A DNA stretch of 64,000 nucleotides from an uncultured Clostridia bacterium (GCA_944366945.1 CALVWJ010000014.1:1-64000); one strand, 5' to 3'. Shown: positions 43,965-53,008, counted from the first letter of the stretch. Program-made: numbers and translations. Notes: generated by a model from the sequence alone, not told the origin.

Positions 43965-44318
43965 ATGCATTTGAGCAAGCTCCGCCCCGTCCTTGCGATC
44001 CGCCTCTTTGCAGACGACACGAAGGCGTTTGGCCCCGGCGTTGCAACGTTGCTGCACCATGTGGACGCACTCCACTCCCTGCGGGCCGCCGCAGCAGCAA
44101 TGGGCATGGCATATTCCAAAGCCTGGCGCATTACAAAAGAAAGCGAAGCCCTGCTTGGCTTCGCTTTGCTTGACTCGGTTACAGGCGGAAAAAACGGCGG
44201 CGGCGCACGCCTTACCCCGGAAGCGCGCGCATTCCTCGCCCGCTATGACGCTTACACAGCGGCGCTGCGCGCTGCAAGCGACGCGCTCTTTCGCACGCAT
44301 TTCCCGGAGGAAGGCTGA
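43965..44318 (+). CDS. ModE-type winged-helix regulator, DNA-binding domain only
   Basis: The 117-residue protein matches the N-terminal winged helix of ModE (LysR-like): GPGVATLLHHVDALHSLRAAAAAMGMAYSKAWRITK is the helix-turn-helix core and GGKNGGGARLTPEARAFL the wing and exit helix. The molybdate-binding TOBE domains of full ModE are absent. Single-domain versions often regulate molybdate or other transport genes, but none is nearby. AGAAAGGAAC precedes the ATG. Confidence 0.83.
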   Translation: MHLSKLRPVLAIRLFADDTKAFGPGVATLLHHVDALHSLRAAAAAMGMAYSKAWRITKESEALLGFALLDSVTGGKNGGGARLTPEARAFLARYDAYTAALRAASDALFRTHFPEEG

Positions 44319-44349
44319 TTGCTCCAGCATGCTGCCGGCATGGCGCCCT

Positions 44350-44646
44350 TTATTCTTCCTTTTCAATCTTCAGCGCCACGATCTGCGGGGGCTCCGATAA
44401 CATTACATCCCCTTCAAAGGTGACTTGCACCGCATCGTCCGGCGCAAGCGCCGGCATTGCTTCACAGGAAATATATACCTTCTGGCCTTTCATTAAGCTG
44501 CCCGCATCTTCCGCGCAGACAGCCATGACAGCGTTCTCATAGACCTCCGTGACCGTGCAGGAAAAGGTATGCCCCTTTTCCGTACAAGCGCAGAGGATCG
44601 CTGCAAGCAAGAGCACCGCCATGAAAAAGCATCCCCGTTTTTTCAT
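44350..44646 (-). CDS. Small lipoprotein-like protein of unknown function
   Basis: The 98-residue protein has a lipoprotein-type signal (MKKRGCFFMAVLLLAAILCAC, cut here at 20 residues: hydrophobic stretch then CAC), with the second cysteine of CAC the likely lipidation site. The rest is a small beta-rich domain (TVTEVYENAVMAV ... GQKVYISCE ... DDAVQVTFEGDV) resembling OB-like DUF3221 lipoproteins. The start is uncertain: GGGGGA lies 11 bases before this ATG, and two in-frame ATGs occur upstream. Confidence 0.6.
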   Translation of the reverse strand: MKKRGCFFMAVLLLAAILCACTEKGHTFSCTVTEVYENAVMAVCAEDAGSLMKGQKVYISCEAMPALAPDDAVQVTFEGDVMLSEPPQIVALKIEKEE

Positions 44647-44770
44647 AAGTAAGGAATCCCCCATCTCTGAGATAAGCATGTCCCCATCTTCAGTATAGAC
44701 GATTCACGCGGCACATTGGTTGCCAAATTGTAAATAATTCCAGCGGAATCCCTCAAATTTTAAAGGACGC

Positions 44771-45646
44771 TCAACGCTGGTGCATCAAAAGCTCATATAG
44801 CCCCTCCAGCGCATCCCGGGAGTAATACTCGATCACGAGCTTGCCCCGCGCTTCCGTGCCGCTGATGGTAACGCGCGTGCCCAGATGCTCCTGCAGCTGC
44901 TCCTGCGCGGCGTACAGATCGTTGGAAATGCGGCCGCGCGCCGCCTCGGCCTTCTGCTCTGCCTTGGCGCGCTTCCGTTCCGCTTCGTTGTTCGCCGCCT
45001 GCGCGCGGCGCTCCACTTCGCGCACCGAAAGGCCTTGCAGCGCCGCCTCCTGCGCAAGCGCGCGCTGTTTGCCCGGATCCTTCACCCCAACAAGCGCCCG
45101 CGCAGCGCCGGCGGAGAGCTGGCCCGTGCGCACATATTCCTGCACGCCTTCGCTGAGGTTCAAAAGGCGCAGCGCGTTTGCAATGGCCGGGCGGCTTTTC
45201 GCAAGGCGCTTTGCAACCTCTTCCTGCGTCAAATCATGCTGTTCCATCAAAAAGCGGATTGCCGCCGCTTCTTCAATGGGATTTAAGTTCTCGCGCTGGA
45301 GGTTTTCAATGAGCGCTACCTCCATCACCTGCGCATCGTCAAACGGCTTTACGATCACCGGCACCTGCGTGAGCCCGGCCATGCGTGCAGCGCGGAACCG
45401 GCGCTCGCCCGCTACGATCACATACCGGTCCCCGTTCTGCCGCACGATGATCGGCTGCACCATGCCGTGGCGCGCGATGCTATCGGCAAGCTCCTTGAGC
45501 TTCTCCTCATCAAAGGTTTTGCGCGGCTGTTCCGCGTTGGTGTCAATCAAATAAACATCCGCCTGCAGCACGCCCTCCGGCGGCGCAGCGGCATAATCCC
45601 CAAGGAGCGCGTCCAGCCCGCGCCCAAGCCCTTTTTTCATCGCCAT
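44771..45646 (-). CDS. parB: Chromosome-partitioning protein ParB (Spo0J)
   Basis: The 291-residue protein is the parS-binding CTPase clamp. It opens with the KKGLGRGLDALL segment that contacts ParA. The CTP-binding GERRFRA motif is at residues 80-86, followed by LIENLQRENLNPIEEA, the helix-turn-helix (LTQEEVAKRLAKSRPAIANALRLL) and a C-terminal dimer domain ending in the lysine-poor YSRDALEGLYELL. It starts four bases after parA stops. Four parS or near-parS sites occur in this window. Confidence 0.96.
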   Translation of the reverse strand: MAMKKGLGRGLDALLGDYAAAPPEGVLQADVYLIDTNAEQPRKTFDEEKLKELADSIARHGMVQPIIVRQNGDRYVIVAGERRFRAARMAGLTQVPVIVKPFDDAQVMEVALIENLQRENLNPIEEAAAIRFLMEQHDLTQEEVAKRLAKSRPAIANALRLLNLSEGVQEYVRTGQLSAGAARALVGVKDPGKQRALAQEAALQGLSVREVERRAQAANNEAERKRAKAEQKAEAARGRISNDLYAAQEQLQEHLGTRVTISGTEARGKLVIEYYSRDALEGLYELLMHQR

Positions 45647-45650
45647 TTTC

Positions 45651-46430
45651 TTATTCCTTCCCCTTCCCTGCGTCCTTTGCGATCAATTCATCCGCCAGCG
45701 CAGCATATGCCTTGGCACCCACGCTCTTCGGGTCATATTTGTTGATAGGCAAACCGAAGCTCGGCGCTTCACCCAGGCGCACAGAACGCGGGATAATGGT
45801 GTTATAGACCTTGTTTTTAAAAAATTTCTTGACCTCATGCACCACCTGCTCGGACAGGTTGGTGCGCGCATCGAACATGGTGAGCACAACGCCTTCCACC
45901 TCCAGGCGGGGGTTTAGGTGTGCGCGCACCAGCTTCACGGTGTTCATAAGGTCCGAAAGCCCCTCGAGCGCATAGTATTCGCACTGGATGGGCGCAAGCA
46001 GCGTATCCGCCGCCGTAAGGGCGTTGATGGTCAAAAGCCCGAGCGAAGGCGGGCAATCGATGAAGATGTAATCGTATGCCTCGCGCACCTCCGTAAGCGC
46101 CCGCTTGAGCACCGTTTCGCGGGCCATGGTATTCACAAGCTCCACCTCCGCGCCGGAAAGCTCCTTGCGCGCAGGGATCACGAACAGGCCTTCCACCGCC
46201 CCGGGCACGGCCGCCTCGCCTGCCGGAACGCCGTTAATCAGCACATCGTAAATGCTGTGCTCCGGCGCTTCCTTGTCCACCCCAGCCCCGCTGGTGCAAT
46301 TGCCCTGCGGGTCGATATCGATGCACAGCACGCGCTTGCCGCGCTCCGCCACGCAGGCGGAAAGATTCACGGTCGTCGTGGTTTTCCCGACGCCGCCCTT
46401 CTGGTTTGCGATCGCGATGATCTTGCCCAT
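45651..46430 (-). CDS. parA: Chromosome-partitioning ATPase ParA (Soj)
   Basis: The 259-residue deviant-Walker ATPase has NQKGGVGKTTTTVN (residues 9-22, with the signature lysine), DIDPQGNCTSG and the Walker B-like FIDCPPSLGLL. It works with ParB in origin segregation and, in B. subtilis, replication control. AAAGGAGCG precedes the ATG. A promoter and a perfect parS site lie just upstream. Confidence 0.96.
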   Translation of the reverse strand: MGKIIAIANQKGGVGKTTTTVNLSACVAERGKRVLCIDIDPQGNCTSGAGVDKEAPEHSIYDVLINGVPAGEAAVPGAVEGLFVIPARKELSGAEVELVNTMARETVLKRALTEVREAYDYIFIDCPPSLGLLTINALTAADTLLAPIQCEYYALEGLSDLMNTVKLVRAHLNPRLEVEGVVLTMFDARTNLSEQVVHEVKKFFKNKVYNTIIPRSVRLGEAPSFGLPINKYDPKSVGAKAYAALADELIAKDAGKGKE

Positions 46431-46506
46431 TGCTCGCTCCTTTGATCCATTCAAATCTCAAAAAACGCGCCAAACCAGCACGGTTTTACAACGCATTTCT
46501 ATTTCC

Positions 46507-46535
46507 ATTATAATATAAGCGCGCGCCGAACACAA
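46507..46535 (-). promoter_or_regulatory. Promoter of parAB
   Basis: On the minus strand TTGTGT and a perfect TATAAT are 17 bases apart. A perfect parS site lies about 20 bases upstream of the -35. Confidence 0.55.
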
Positions 46536-46556
46536 TGAGGAAGCAAAAAAGGCATA

Positions 46557-46572
46557 TGTTTCACGTGAAACA
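46557..46572. promoter_or_regulatory. parS centromere site upstream of parAB
   Basis: TGTTTCACGTGAAACA is an exact match to the consensus parS palindrome of B. subtilis. Confidence 0.95.
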
Positions 46573-46857
46573 TACGCTACCGGAAGGCTGCGCCTTGCCC
46601 AGCCTATACGAGCCACAAGCCGTTCCCCGCCTTGCCCCCATATATTCCGGGCGCTTGAGGAGATAGCCGGTGGATGGCCCTACGTAGAGGGCGGCGTGCT
46701 TTGCCGCCCAGTCGGATGCGCCGATCCGTTTCCAGTGCCCGGACGGGATGGAGATTTTTCCGGCGCGGCGCAGCCTTGCTATGCGGGCGGTCCTCTCCCC
46801 GCCAAGAACGCTCCGGAGCGTTCGGCGCCTGGCAGCGGCGGCTTCCTTGCCAATCAT
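46561..46857 (-). CDS. Possible small basic hypothetical protein ending in parS
   Basis: This 98-residue frame is not recognised. Its codon third positions are GC-rich like real genes of the window and the product is strongly basic (AAAARRRTLRSVLGG and ARIARLRRAGKIS) with a central GHWKRIGASDW. A modest ribosome site (AAGGGCG) precedes the ATG, and its stop codon lies inside the parS site. It may be a genuine small gene, a remnant of a longer frame that stays open about 46 codons upstream, or chance. Confidence 0.35.
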   Translation of the reverse strand: MIGKEAAAARRRTLRSVLGGERTARIARLRRAGKISIPSGHWKRIGASDWAAKHAALYVGPSTGYLLKRPEYMGARRGTACGSYRLGKAQPSGSVCFT

Positions 46858-47417
46858 CCGCTCGCCCTTGTTCTCTTTGGATGCGAGGCAGCCATAGCGG
46901 ATGCTCCGGCGCAGCGCAAGCCCTTTTTCATGTTCAGTTTGAATACCGCCTTGATTTTCCGGCTGGTGCCGGCAGTATGCCGCCCGCTTATCCTATCGCG
47001 GAAAACCAGCACAATATCAAACCGGATAGCAACATCGAGAATATCTGCCGCGGTGAAGCGCACATGATATGCGGCCAAAAACGCGCTTCAAAAGGCCGGC
47101 TTCGATAACATCGCTCCGATACAGCGCTGTTCTTTGATAGTGACGGCAGCCGCATTTCGCGCCTTGATTTTTTCAACATGAGCCCGACCCCGGGCGCTTA
47201 AAGGCGGTTTCCCGCATTCCATCGCCGGTAAAATGGCCAATATTCATAAACCCGTTCTTGCGAAAAACCGCTTTTGCGCATTGCTGTGTAAAGGGTGTTG
47301 CGCAACGGCCGACGGCGCACTTGCAGCCGGCAGAAAGGAGAGCCAGCAGAAAACGGACAGGAGACATGCTCGCAGAAAGGCGGTCATATCCGCTGCCTTC
47401 ACCCCATAAATCCAAAT
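46858..47417. other. Intergenic region, no gene seen
   Basis: These 560 bases contain no supportable coding region, RNA or clear hairpin with a T tract. Confidence 0.4.
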
Positions 47418-47960
47418 TTAGAGCATGCACTCCATCTGGCAATCAAATGGCTCTTTTTCAACATGGGCTTGATTATACTCGTTTGCTTCTACACACCCCA
47501 TGCTTCTATAAAACGCCTGGCTTTCTGCTGCGGAGTGGGCGGAAATATATAATTTTTCCGCTGCATGTGCTTTCGCCCAGGCCTTTGCTGCATTGAAAAG
47601 CGTTCTGCCAATCCCGCGCCTTCGCATATCTTCCGAAACGTAAATATGCGTTAGGTCAAGATACGAATGTGCGTTGCCAAACGGATTGCTCCCCACAGAA
47701 ACAAAGCCTTTGAGCTGATCATTATAAAAGGCAGCATAAACAAATCCACCGGAATGAACCGTTTCCTGTAAATCTAAGATCAGCTCCTCATAGTCGGCTT
47801 CCGTCCATTCATCGATAAATGGGGCGTTCTCAACTGTCCACTGTCCATTACGTTTACGCCAACATTTTGTGACTATCTGGTGGCGGGTAAAATGAAGAAA
47901 GAGCTGCCTGCAAATCTCATTTTCCAATAAGTTTCTATATGTCAGCATTTTTCTCTCCAT
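47418..47960 (-). CDS. GNAT-family N-acetyltransferase
   Basis: The 180-residue protein has the GNAT fold: a core strand pair (GGFVYAAFYNDQLKGFVSVG), DLTHIYVSEDMRRRGIGRTLF as motif A with the acetyl-CoA-binding R-R-x-G-I-G loop, and AAESQAFYRSMGC as motif B. Substrate unknown. GGGAGA precedes the ATG. Its codons use A and T at third positions more often than its neighbours, and it lies isolated between two long gene-free gaps, which suggests acquisition by transfer. Confidence 0.85.
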   Translation of the reverse strand: MERKMLTYRNLLENEICRQLFLHFTRHQIVTKCWRKRNGQWTVENAPFIDEWTEADYEELILDLQETVHSGGFVYAAFYNDQLKGFVSVGSNPFGNAHSYLDLTHIYVSEDMRRRGIGRTLFNAAKAWAKAHAAEKLYISAHSAAESQAFYRSMGCVEANEYNQAHVEKEPFDCQMECML

Positions 47961-48654
47961 GGTAAATCTCCCTTTATCGCTCCATTGAAATTGCGAAAGC
48001 TATCGCGCACAAAGGAAAACGCTTCAAATTGTGCGTATCCCCTAATGCCATACCAAGGGCGCGCATATTCATCACCCTGCAGGCAGTGATGCCGCTTAAC
48101 GGCAGCCACGCGCGCTCCGAGCTGGAAGCGCCAGTGTGCCGCTTGCAGCTTCAGCGCTTTGCGGCAGCCAAGAGAGGCGCTTAACCCCCTCCTTCTTAAA
48201 ACGTGTCCTTTTGGGGGAATATCTCTTGCCAAATCGCTTACTTCTTTTGACGGAAACGCTCGCCATCCCGGGAAAGGCGCTCATAAAATGCCGGAGTTTT
48301 CTCATTGTCAAGCTGCTTCTTCATGGGATGTAAGTTTCCGCGCAATATGGACGAAGCCCTGCTGCCCCTCTTTAAAATCACGCAAAAGCATTCCGAAGGA
48401 TGCCCGGCATTCGGCGCGCCAGAGGTTCGCGCAAAAACGGCAGGATTGCCCGCCGGCTCCGCTTTTTGGGCCGGTTAAACCAAACGCCCGCATTTTTATG
48501 GGGCGCACAGCTTTTTGCAGGTCTGTTTCCGCCTATAAGGGATGCCGACGCACGCAAGCGCAAGGCGGCAAGCCCTCTGCGCTTCCGCAACCCCGCTTTC
48601 AAGCGTTTGGGAAGGCACCCCTGCGCCACACCAGCCTCCCAGAAAAGCATAAAC
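47961..48654. other. Intergenic region, no gene seen
   Basis: The 694 bases between the GNAT gene and the CoA-transferase terminator hold only open frames without ribosome sites or family resemblance. Confidence 0.4.
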
Positions 48655-48681
48655 GGGCGTGAGCCGGCTCGGCTCACGCCC
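48655..48681 (-). terminator. Terminator of the CoA-transferase operon
   Basis: A perfect 11-bp stem (GGGCGTGAGCC / GGCTCACGCCC) with a 5-nt loop. On the minus strand it is followed by a T-rich tail (GTTTATGCTTTTC). Confidence 0.7.
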
Positions 48682-48772
48682 GGTGCACGTGTTTCTTCCG
48701 CAACCTTAGCGCCGGCTCCAAGGTGGGGCATGCCTTGTGCTCAGCCTTCACCCTCCCCCCGCCGCACAGCTT

Positions 48773-48788
48773 CGTTTCACGTGAAACA
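48773..48788. promoter_or_regulatory. parS-like site abutting the CoA-transferase B stop codon
   Basis: CGTTTCACGTGAAACA has one mismatch, at the first base, from consensus parS. Confidence 0.82.
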
Positions 48789-49448
48789 TCACGCCATGGG
48801 TTTCAAGTCCGGGGCGATGATAAGCTGCGCCTCCGTCCGATCCTGCACCTGGGCGGGCGTATATGCCGGGTTGATCTCCAGCATCAAAAGCCCCTTGGGC
48901 GTAACTTGGAGCACGCACAGTTCAGTAACGATCAAATTCACGCACCCAACCGCCGTGAGCGGCAGCGTGCAGCGCGTGCGGATCTTCGGTTTGCCATTGA
49001 CCGTATGCTCCATGGCAACGATCACCCGCTTCGCGCCAACCACAAGGTCCATCGCGCCGCCCATGCCGGGCAGGAGTTTGCCGGGAATAATCCAGTTTGC
49101 GATGTTGCCAAAGGAATCCACCTCCAGCGCGCCCAGCACCGTACAATCGATATGGCCGCCGCGCATGAGCGCAAAGGAAAGCGAGGAATCGATGTATGCG
49201 CCGCCGGGCAGCACGCTCGTGGGCCGCCCGCTCGCATCGATGATGTAGCCGGGCTCCGTATTTCCCGGATCCGGCCATGGGCCTTCATCCACAATGCCGT
49301 TTTCTGCATGGAGCACCACGCGGACGTCATCGGGAAGATAGGCGGAAATCAAGGACGGCACGCCGATGCCCAGGTTGACCACATCGCCGCTGTGCAGCTC
49401 GCGCGCTGCACGTCTTGCGATGTAAGATCGTATTTCATCATGTTTCAT
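48789..49448 (-). CDS. Family I CoA-transferase, beta subunit
   Basis: The 219-residue subunit has the catalytic glutamate in LHAENGIVD and the family I LGIGVPSLISAYL and GGHIDCTVLGALEVD segments. With the alpha subunit it moves CoA between acyl groups such as acetoacetate, butyrate or acetate (AtoA/ScoB/CtfB type). Its start overlaps the alpha-subunit stop by four bases, so the subunits are coupled. The exact acid pair is not evident from the sequence. Confidence 0.9.
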   Translation of the reverse strand: MKHDEIRSYIARRAARELHSGDVVNLGIGVPSLISAYLPDDVRVVLHAENGIVDEGPWPDPGNTEPGYIIDASGRPTSVLPGGAYIDSSLSFALMRGGHIDCTVLGALEVDSFGNIANWIIPGKLLPGMGGAMDLVVGAKRVIVAMEHTVNGKPKIRTRCTLPLTAVGCVNLIVTELCVLQVTPKGLLMLEINPAYTPAQVQDRTEAQLIIAPDLKPMA

Positions 49449-50140
49449 TCCAGCCTGCTTTCACCTCCATCCACAACATAATCCACAAGCACGCCGGGGG
49501 TAACCACGTTTTCCGGCGCAATCTGCCCACATTCCACAACGTAATCCGCCTCCGCGATTACCGTATCGGCAGCAAGCGCCATGACTTGATTAAAATTGCG
49601 CGTAGTGCCGCGATACCAGATGTTGCCCTTGCGGTCGATATAATACCCAGAAATAAGCGCAAAGTCTGCATGCAGCGTGCGCATGAGCAGGTATTCCCGG
49701 CCGTCCACCATCACTTTGGAATGCGTGAATGGGGAATCCTCTACAATAGTGCCAATGCCTGTTGGAGTAAGGACGCCGCCAAGCCCTGCGCCACCTGCGC
49801 GGATCATTTCTGCAAAAGAGCCCTGCGGCAAAAGATCCACCCGCAGCGTGCCGGCGTTCATCTGCTGGCTGACTTCCGGGTTAAGTCCTACATGGGTTGC
49901 AATCAAGCGCTTGACCTGCTGGTTTCGAATGAGCTTTGCCACGCCATAGCACTCACTTCCATCCGGCCCGTTCAAAATAGCTCCATCGTTACAGATCAGC
50001 GTAAACTCGCCTTTCCCACTCTTGGAAAGCGCTTCCACGATCTTGTGCGGGTTCCCGCAGCCCATGAATCCTCCAACCATTATCGTTGCACCATGTGGAA
50101 TGCGTGCAACCGCCTCTTCCAAGGTAATAAACTTTGGCAT
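49445..50140 (-). CDS. Family I CoA-transferase, alpha subunit
   Basis: The 231-residue subunit has the N-terminal GGFMGCGNPHKIVEAL CoA-binding segment and the LPQGSFAEMIRAGGAGLGGVLTPTG region split across the family's G-x-G-G motif. It forms the CoA-transferase with the overlapping beta subunit (AtoD/ScoA/CtfA type). AAAGGAGA precedes the ATG. In an amino-acid fermenter the enzyme plausibly activates acids using acetyl-CoA from ornithine or acetoacetyl-CoA; that is inference. Confidence 0.9.
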   Translation of the reverse strand: MPKFITLEEAVARIPHGATIMVGGFMGCGNPHKIVEALSKSGKGEFTLICNDGAILNGPDGSECYGVAKLIRNQQVKRLIATHVGLNPEVSQQMNAGTLRVDLLPQGSFAEMIRAGGAGLGGVLTPTGIGTIVEDSPFTHSKVMVDGREYLLMRTLHADFALISGYYIDRKGNIWYRGTTRNFNQVMALAADTVIAEADYVVECGQIAPENVVTPGVLVDYVVDGGESRLE

Positions 50141-50177
50141 TTTAATATTTCTCCTTTCGATTCTGGACGCTCTTAAC

Positions 50178-51734
50178 CTATGCGTCGTTTTTTTTCAGTC
50201 GCAGCAGAAAAACGCCGGGCAGAAGCCCGCCCGCCTCCGTGCGCGTCTCCGTGATCAGCGTAAGGCTCGGGCGTTCGCGCACAAGCCGCTTGAGCAGCGT
50301 GAATTCCATGGTATAAAGCAGCGCAATGCCGCCCGGCACAAGCCATTCTGGCAGCTTGTCCAAAAGGCCTGCGTAAAGGCGCTCGTTGTCTTTATGGCTC
50401 CCAACCCGGTTTCCGAAAGGCAGGTTGGCGATCACTTCATCGTATCTGCGCCGCGCTGCAAAACGCAGGCAATCGTTGCAAATGAATTTGGCGGGAGCGT
50501 CTGCTGCGGCTGCGTTCTGCCGGGCAATGTCCACCGCCTTGTGTGCAATATCCACGCCCGTAAGCGCGCCCGTTGGGCGAAACTTGCCCCGCTCGATCAA
50601 AAACGTGCCGCTGCCGCAGCAGGGATCGAGCACGCGAGCGTCTTCTTTTAAATAGGAACCCGCATAGCGCAGCACAGCCGCCGCCGTTGCCGGGTGCATG
50701 GAGGCAGGCAGCGCACTAACCCGATATGCAAAACGCGCATCCGGGATGGTAAAAAGCTTAAGGAGCAGATCGGCGCTCCCGTTGCGCTTCAACACAATGC
50801 GAAGCTCGGCCTCATACGCCCCCGGCGCGTTTACGAGCAGCGGGCCATCCAGCTTTTCCGCAACGGCTTTTGCGAGCTGCGCGCGGTCTACCCCTTCTCC
50901 CCGCACTTCGATGCGGTAACCGAACGGGCCTTCGCCTGCATGCGATGCAGGCAAAAGTGCGCCAAGAAACGCGCCCGCGCGGCGGGCGATGAGCTCCGGC
51001 GCAGCCGAACTTTTACGCGCGATGGGAAAGAGCAATTCAAAGAAGCTGCGGCACGCAAACAACGGCGCAAGTTCCTTGGCTTGAACGGAAACCGCGCCCG
51101 ATTCCACCGAAACCGGCGCGACGCCCTGCTGCGCAAGTTCCTGCAACAGCGATCCCTCCAGCTTGTCCGGGGTATGCAGCACCATCGTATAAGCTTCCCG
51201 CAGCCCGGTAAACGCATGCTTTTTGAGCTGCACGAACGCTTTGCGCGCAGCCGCAAGGGCCTCCGCCTCCTCGCGCGCATGGCCTTCCTCAGCCGCGTTC
51301 GCGGCAGGCGCAACAACGTAGCTCGCAAGCGCCGCCTGCGCCGCTTCTCCCCCGCATGCGCCGAGCGCAAGCAGCATGGAAGGCCGCACAAAGCGCTGGC
51401 TTTCCCGCCCAAGCGCCGCAATGAGCGCTGGCACATCCCGCGTATCCGCAAGCGCGCCCGCAAGGCGCGCGGCATTTTTGCGCAGCTTGGGCGCATCGGA
51501 AGAAAGCGCCGCATGCAGCGCGGATCGTTCCGGGCCCAGCAGCGCAACGATGCGCGCCGCATATGCCTTCCGCTTTGCGCAGCGGCAAAGGAACGCGCAA
51601 GCCGCTGCATTGCCTTCCTCTGTAAATAGCGCCCAGGCCGCATCAAACGCGGCTTCCGCTTCGTCAAACAGCGTTTGCGAGCCGTTGGGCGCCGCAAGGC
51701 GCGCGCGCACCTGTTCTTTTGTAAGTTCCCGCAT
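50178..51734 (-). CDS. HEAT-repeat/THUMP-like RNA methyltransferase
   Basis: The 518-residue protein has an N-terminal region (about residues 1-150) of short alpha-helical repeats resembling HEAT repeats (DAPKLRKNAARLAGAL, DTRDVPALIAALG, FVRPSMLLALGACGG). A THUMP-like RNA-binding region follows (about 160-330), then a C-terminal SAM methyltransferase domain. Motif I is LDPCCGSGTFLIE and motif IV is ANLPFGNRV, the NLPFG form seen in Trm14/THUMPD-type tRNA guanosine-N2 methyltransferases rather than the usual NPPY. It therefore probably methylates guanosine in RNA. GGGGGAGG precedes the ATG. Confidence 0.8.
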   Translation of the reverse strand: MRELTKEQVRARLAAPNGSQTLFDEAEAAFDAAWALFTEEGNAAACAFLCRCAKRKAYAARIVALLGPERSALHAALSSDAPKLRKNAARLAGALADTRDVPALIAALGRESQRFVRPSMLLALGACGGEAAQAALASYVVAPAANAAEEGHAREEAEALAAARKAFVQLKKHAFTGLREAYTMVLHTPDKLEGSLLQELAQQGVAPVSVESGAVSVQAKELAPLFACRSFFELLFPIARKSSAAPELIARRAGAFLGALLPASHAGEGPFGYRIEVRGEGVDRAQLAKAVAEKLDGPLLVNAPGAYEAELRIVLKRNGSADLLLKLFTIPDARFAYRVSALPASMHPATAAAVLRYAGSYLKEDARVLDPCCGSGTFLIERGKFRPTGALTGVDIAHKAVDIARQNAAAADAPAKFICNDCLRFAARRRYDEVIANLPFGNRVGSHKDNERLYAGLLDKLPEWLVPGGIALLYTMEFTLLKRLVRERPSLTLITETRTEAGGLLPGVFLLRLKKNDA

Positions 51735-51767
51735 GGCTTTTCCTCCCCCGCTTGCCGCCTTTTGGCG

Positions 51768-52841
51768 CTAACCTCTTTCCCGCATTGTGTTTCGGATCAC
51801 CGCAAGCACCTCGTCCGTGCCGTCCGCAAGCGGCTCCGCGCTCATGGTTGCAACAAAGGAAAGCCGCCTGTCATAAAGGTCGTTCACTGCGTCAAGCAGC
51901 GTCTCGGGTGTGAGCGCTTCCTGTTCGAGCACCATCGCATACCCCTTGCGCGCAAAATAGCCCGCGTTGAGGATCTGATCCCCCCTGCTGGCCGTGCGCG
52001 GTAGCGGGATGAGGAGCGCCGGCTTTGCAAGCGCCAGGAATTCAAACACCGCGTTTGCGCCCGCGCGCGAAACCACCACCGTTGTGGCCGCAAATACGTC
52101 CGGCAGTTCCTCATTCACATACGCAAACTGCCGGTATCCCGGCTGCGCAAAACTTTCATCCACCTTGCCTTTGCCGCAAAGGTGCACTACATCAAACGTC
52201 ATGAGCAGCTTCGGCAGCGCGGCGCGCACAACATCGTTCACCGCCGCCGCGCCCAGGCTCCCGCCCATTACAAGGAGCACAGGCTTGCTGCCATCAAAGC
52301 CCAGGAAGGAGAGGCCGCGCTCCTTATCGCCCTCGTAAAGCTCCGGGCGGATGGGCGTGCCCGTATGCACGCCCTTTGCGCCCACATGCGCAAGCGTATC
52401 TTCAAACGTGACGCAGATCTTATCCGCAAACCTCGCGCTGATGCGGTTGGCAAGGCCCGGCGTGTAATCCGATTCATGCGTCACAACGGGGATATGCTTT
52501 CCCCGCGCCGCCATCACAACGGGCACCGAAACGAACCCGCCCTTGGAAAACACCAGGGCCGGCTTTACTTCCCGCATAATCCGGCGCGCTTGAAACACGC
52601 CGCGCAGCACGCGGAACGGGTCTGTGAAATTCTTCCAGGAAAAATACCGGCGCAGCTTGCCGGAAGAAATAATATGATAGGAAACGTCCTCCCGCTTGGA
52701 GACGATTGTGCGTTCGATCCCATCGGCCGTACCGATGTAATGCACCTCCATGCCCTCCGCAAGAAGCTGGGGCACGAGCGCCAGGTTCGGCGTCACATGC
52801 CCGGCGGAACCGCCGCCCGTAAGGATGATTTTCTTGTTCAT
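51768..52841 (-). CDS. murG: UDP-GlcNAc:lipid I N-acetylglucosaminyltransferase MurG
   Basis: The 357-residue membrane-associated GT28 enzyme makes lipid II. The N-terminal GGGSAGHVTPNLAL and LVFSKGGFVSVPVVMA segments bind lipid I, and the C-terminal domain has LLVMGGSLGAAAVND and VSRAGANAVFEFLAL for UDP-GlcNAc. GGAAGGG precedes the ATG at 52841. It has its own promoter and is divergent from the DUF815-like gene rather than sitting in a dcw cluster. Confidence 0.95.
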   Translation of the reverse strand: MNKKIILTGGGSAGHVTPNLALVPQLLAEGMEVHYIGTADGIERTIVSKREDVSYHIISSGKLRRYFSWKNFTDPFRVLRGVFQARRIMREVKPALVFSKGGFVSVPVVMAARGKHIPVVTHESDYTPGLANRISARFADKICVTFEDTLAHVGAKGVHTGTPIRPELYEGDKERGLSFLGFDGSKPVLLVMGGSLGAAAVNDVVRAALPKLLMTFDVVHLCGKGKVDESFAQPGYRQFAYVNEELPDVFAATTVVVSRAGANAVFEFLALAKPALLIPLPRTASRGDQILNAGYFARKGYAMVLEQEALTPETLLDAVNDLYDRRLSFVATMSAEPLADGTDEVLAVIRNTMRERG

Positions 52842-52901
52842 GCAAAAGCCCTTCCAATAAACTATGCTCTCCGCTTCCATACTATGCATAAAAGCAAAAT
52901 A

Positions 52902-52930
52902 AGTATATCATTCGACGCCGCGCGAAGCAA
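52902..52930 (-). promoter_or_regulatory. Promoter of murG
   Basis: On the minus strand TTGCTT and TATACT are 17 bases apart, about 60 bases before the start codon. Confidence 0.6.
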
Positions 52931-52937
52931 ATAACAA

Positions 52938-52966
52938 TTGACAATTGCTTTCACACAACGGACAAT
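52938..52966 (+). promoter_or_regulatory. Promoter of the DUF815-like gene
   Basis: A perfect TTGACA is followed at 17 bases by GACAAT. The -35 lies within a CAATTG-A-CAATTG double palindrome (52935-52947), a possible operator. Confidence 0.55.
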
Positions 52967-53008
52967 AAGAGCAACACAGGGCGCCCTGCGCCCGGCAAGG
53001 AGGTCCCC

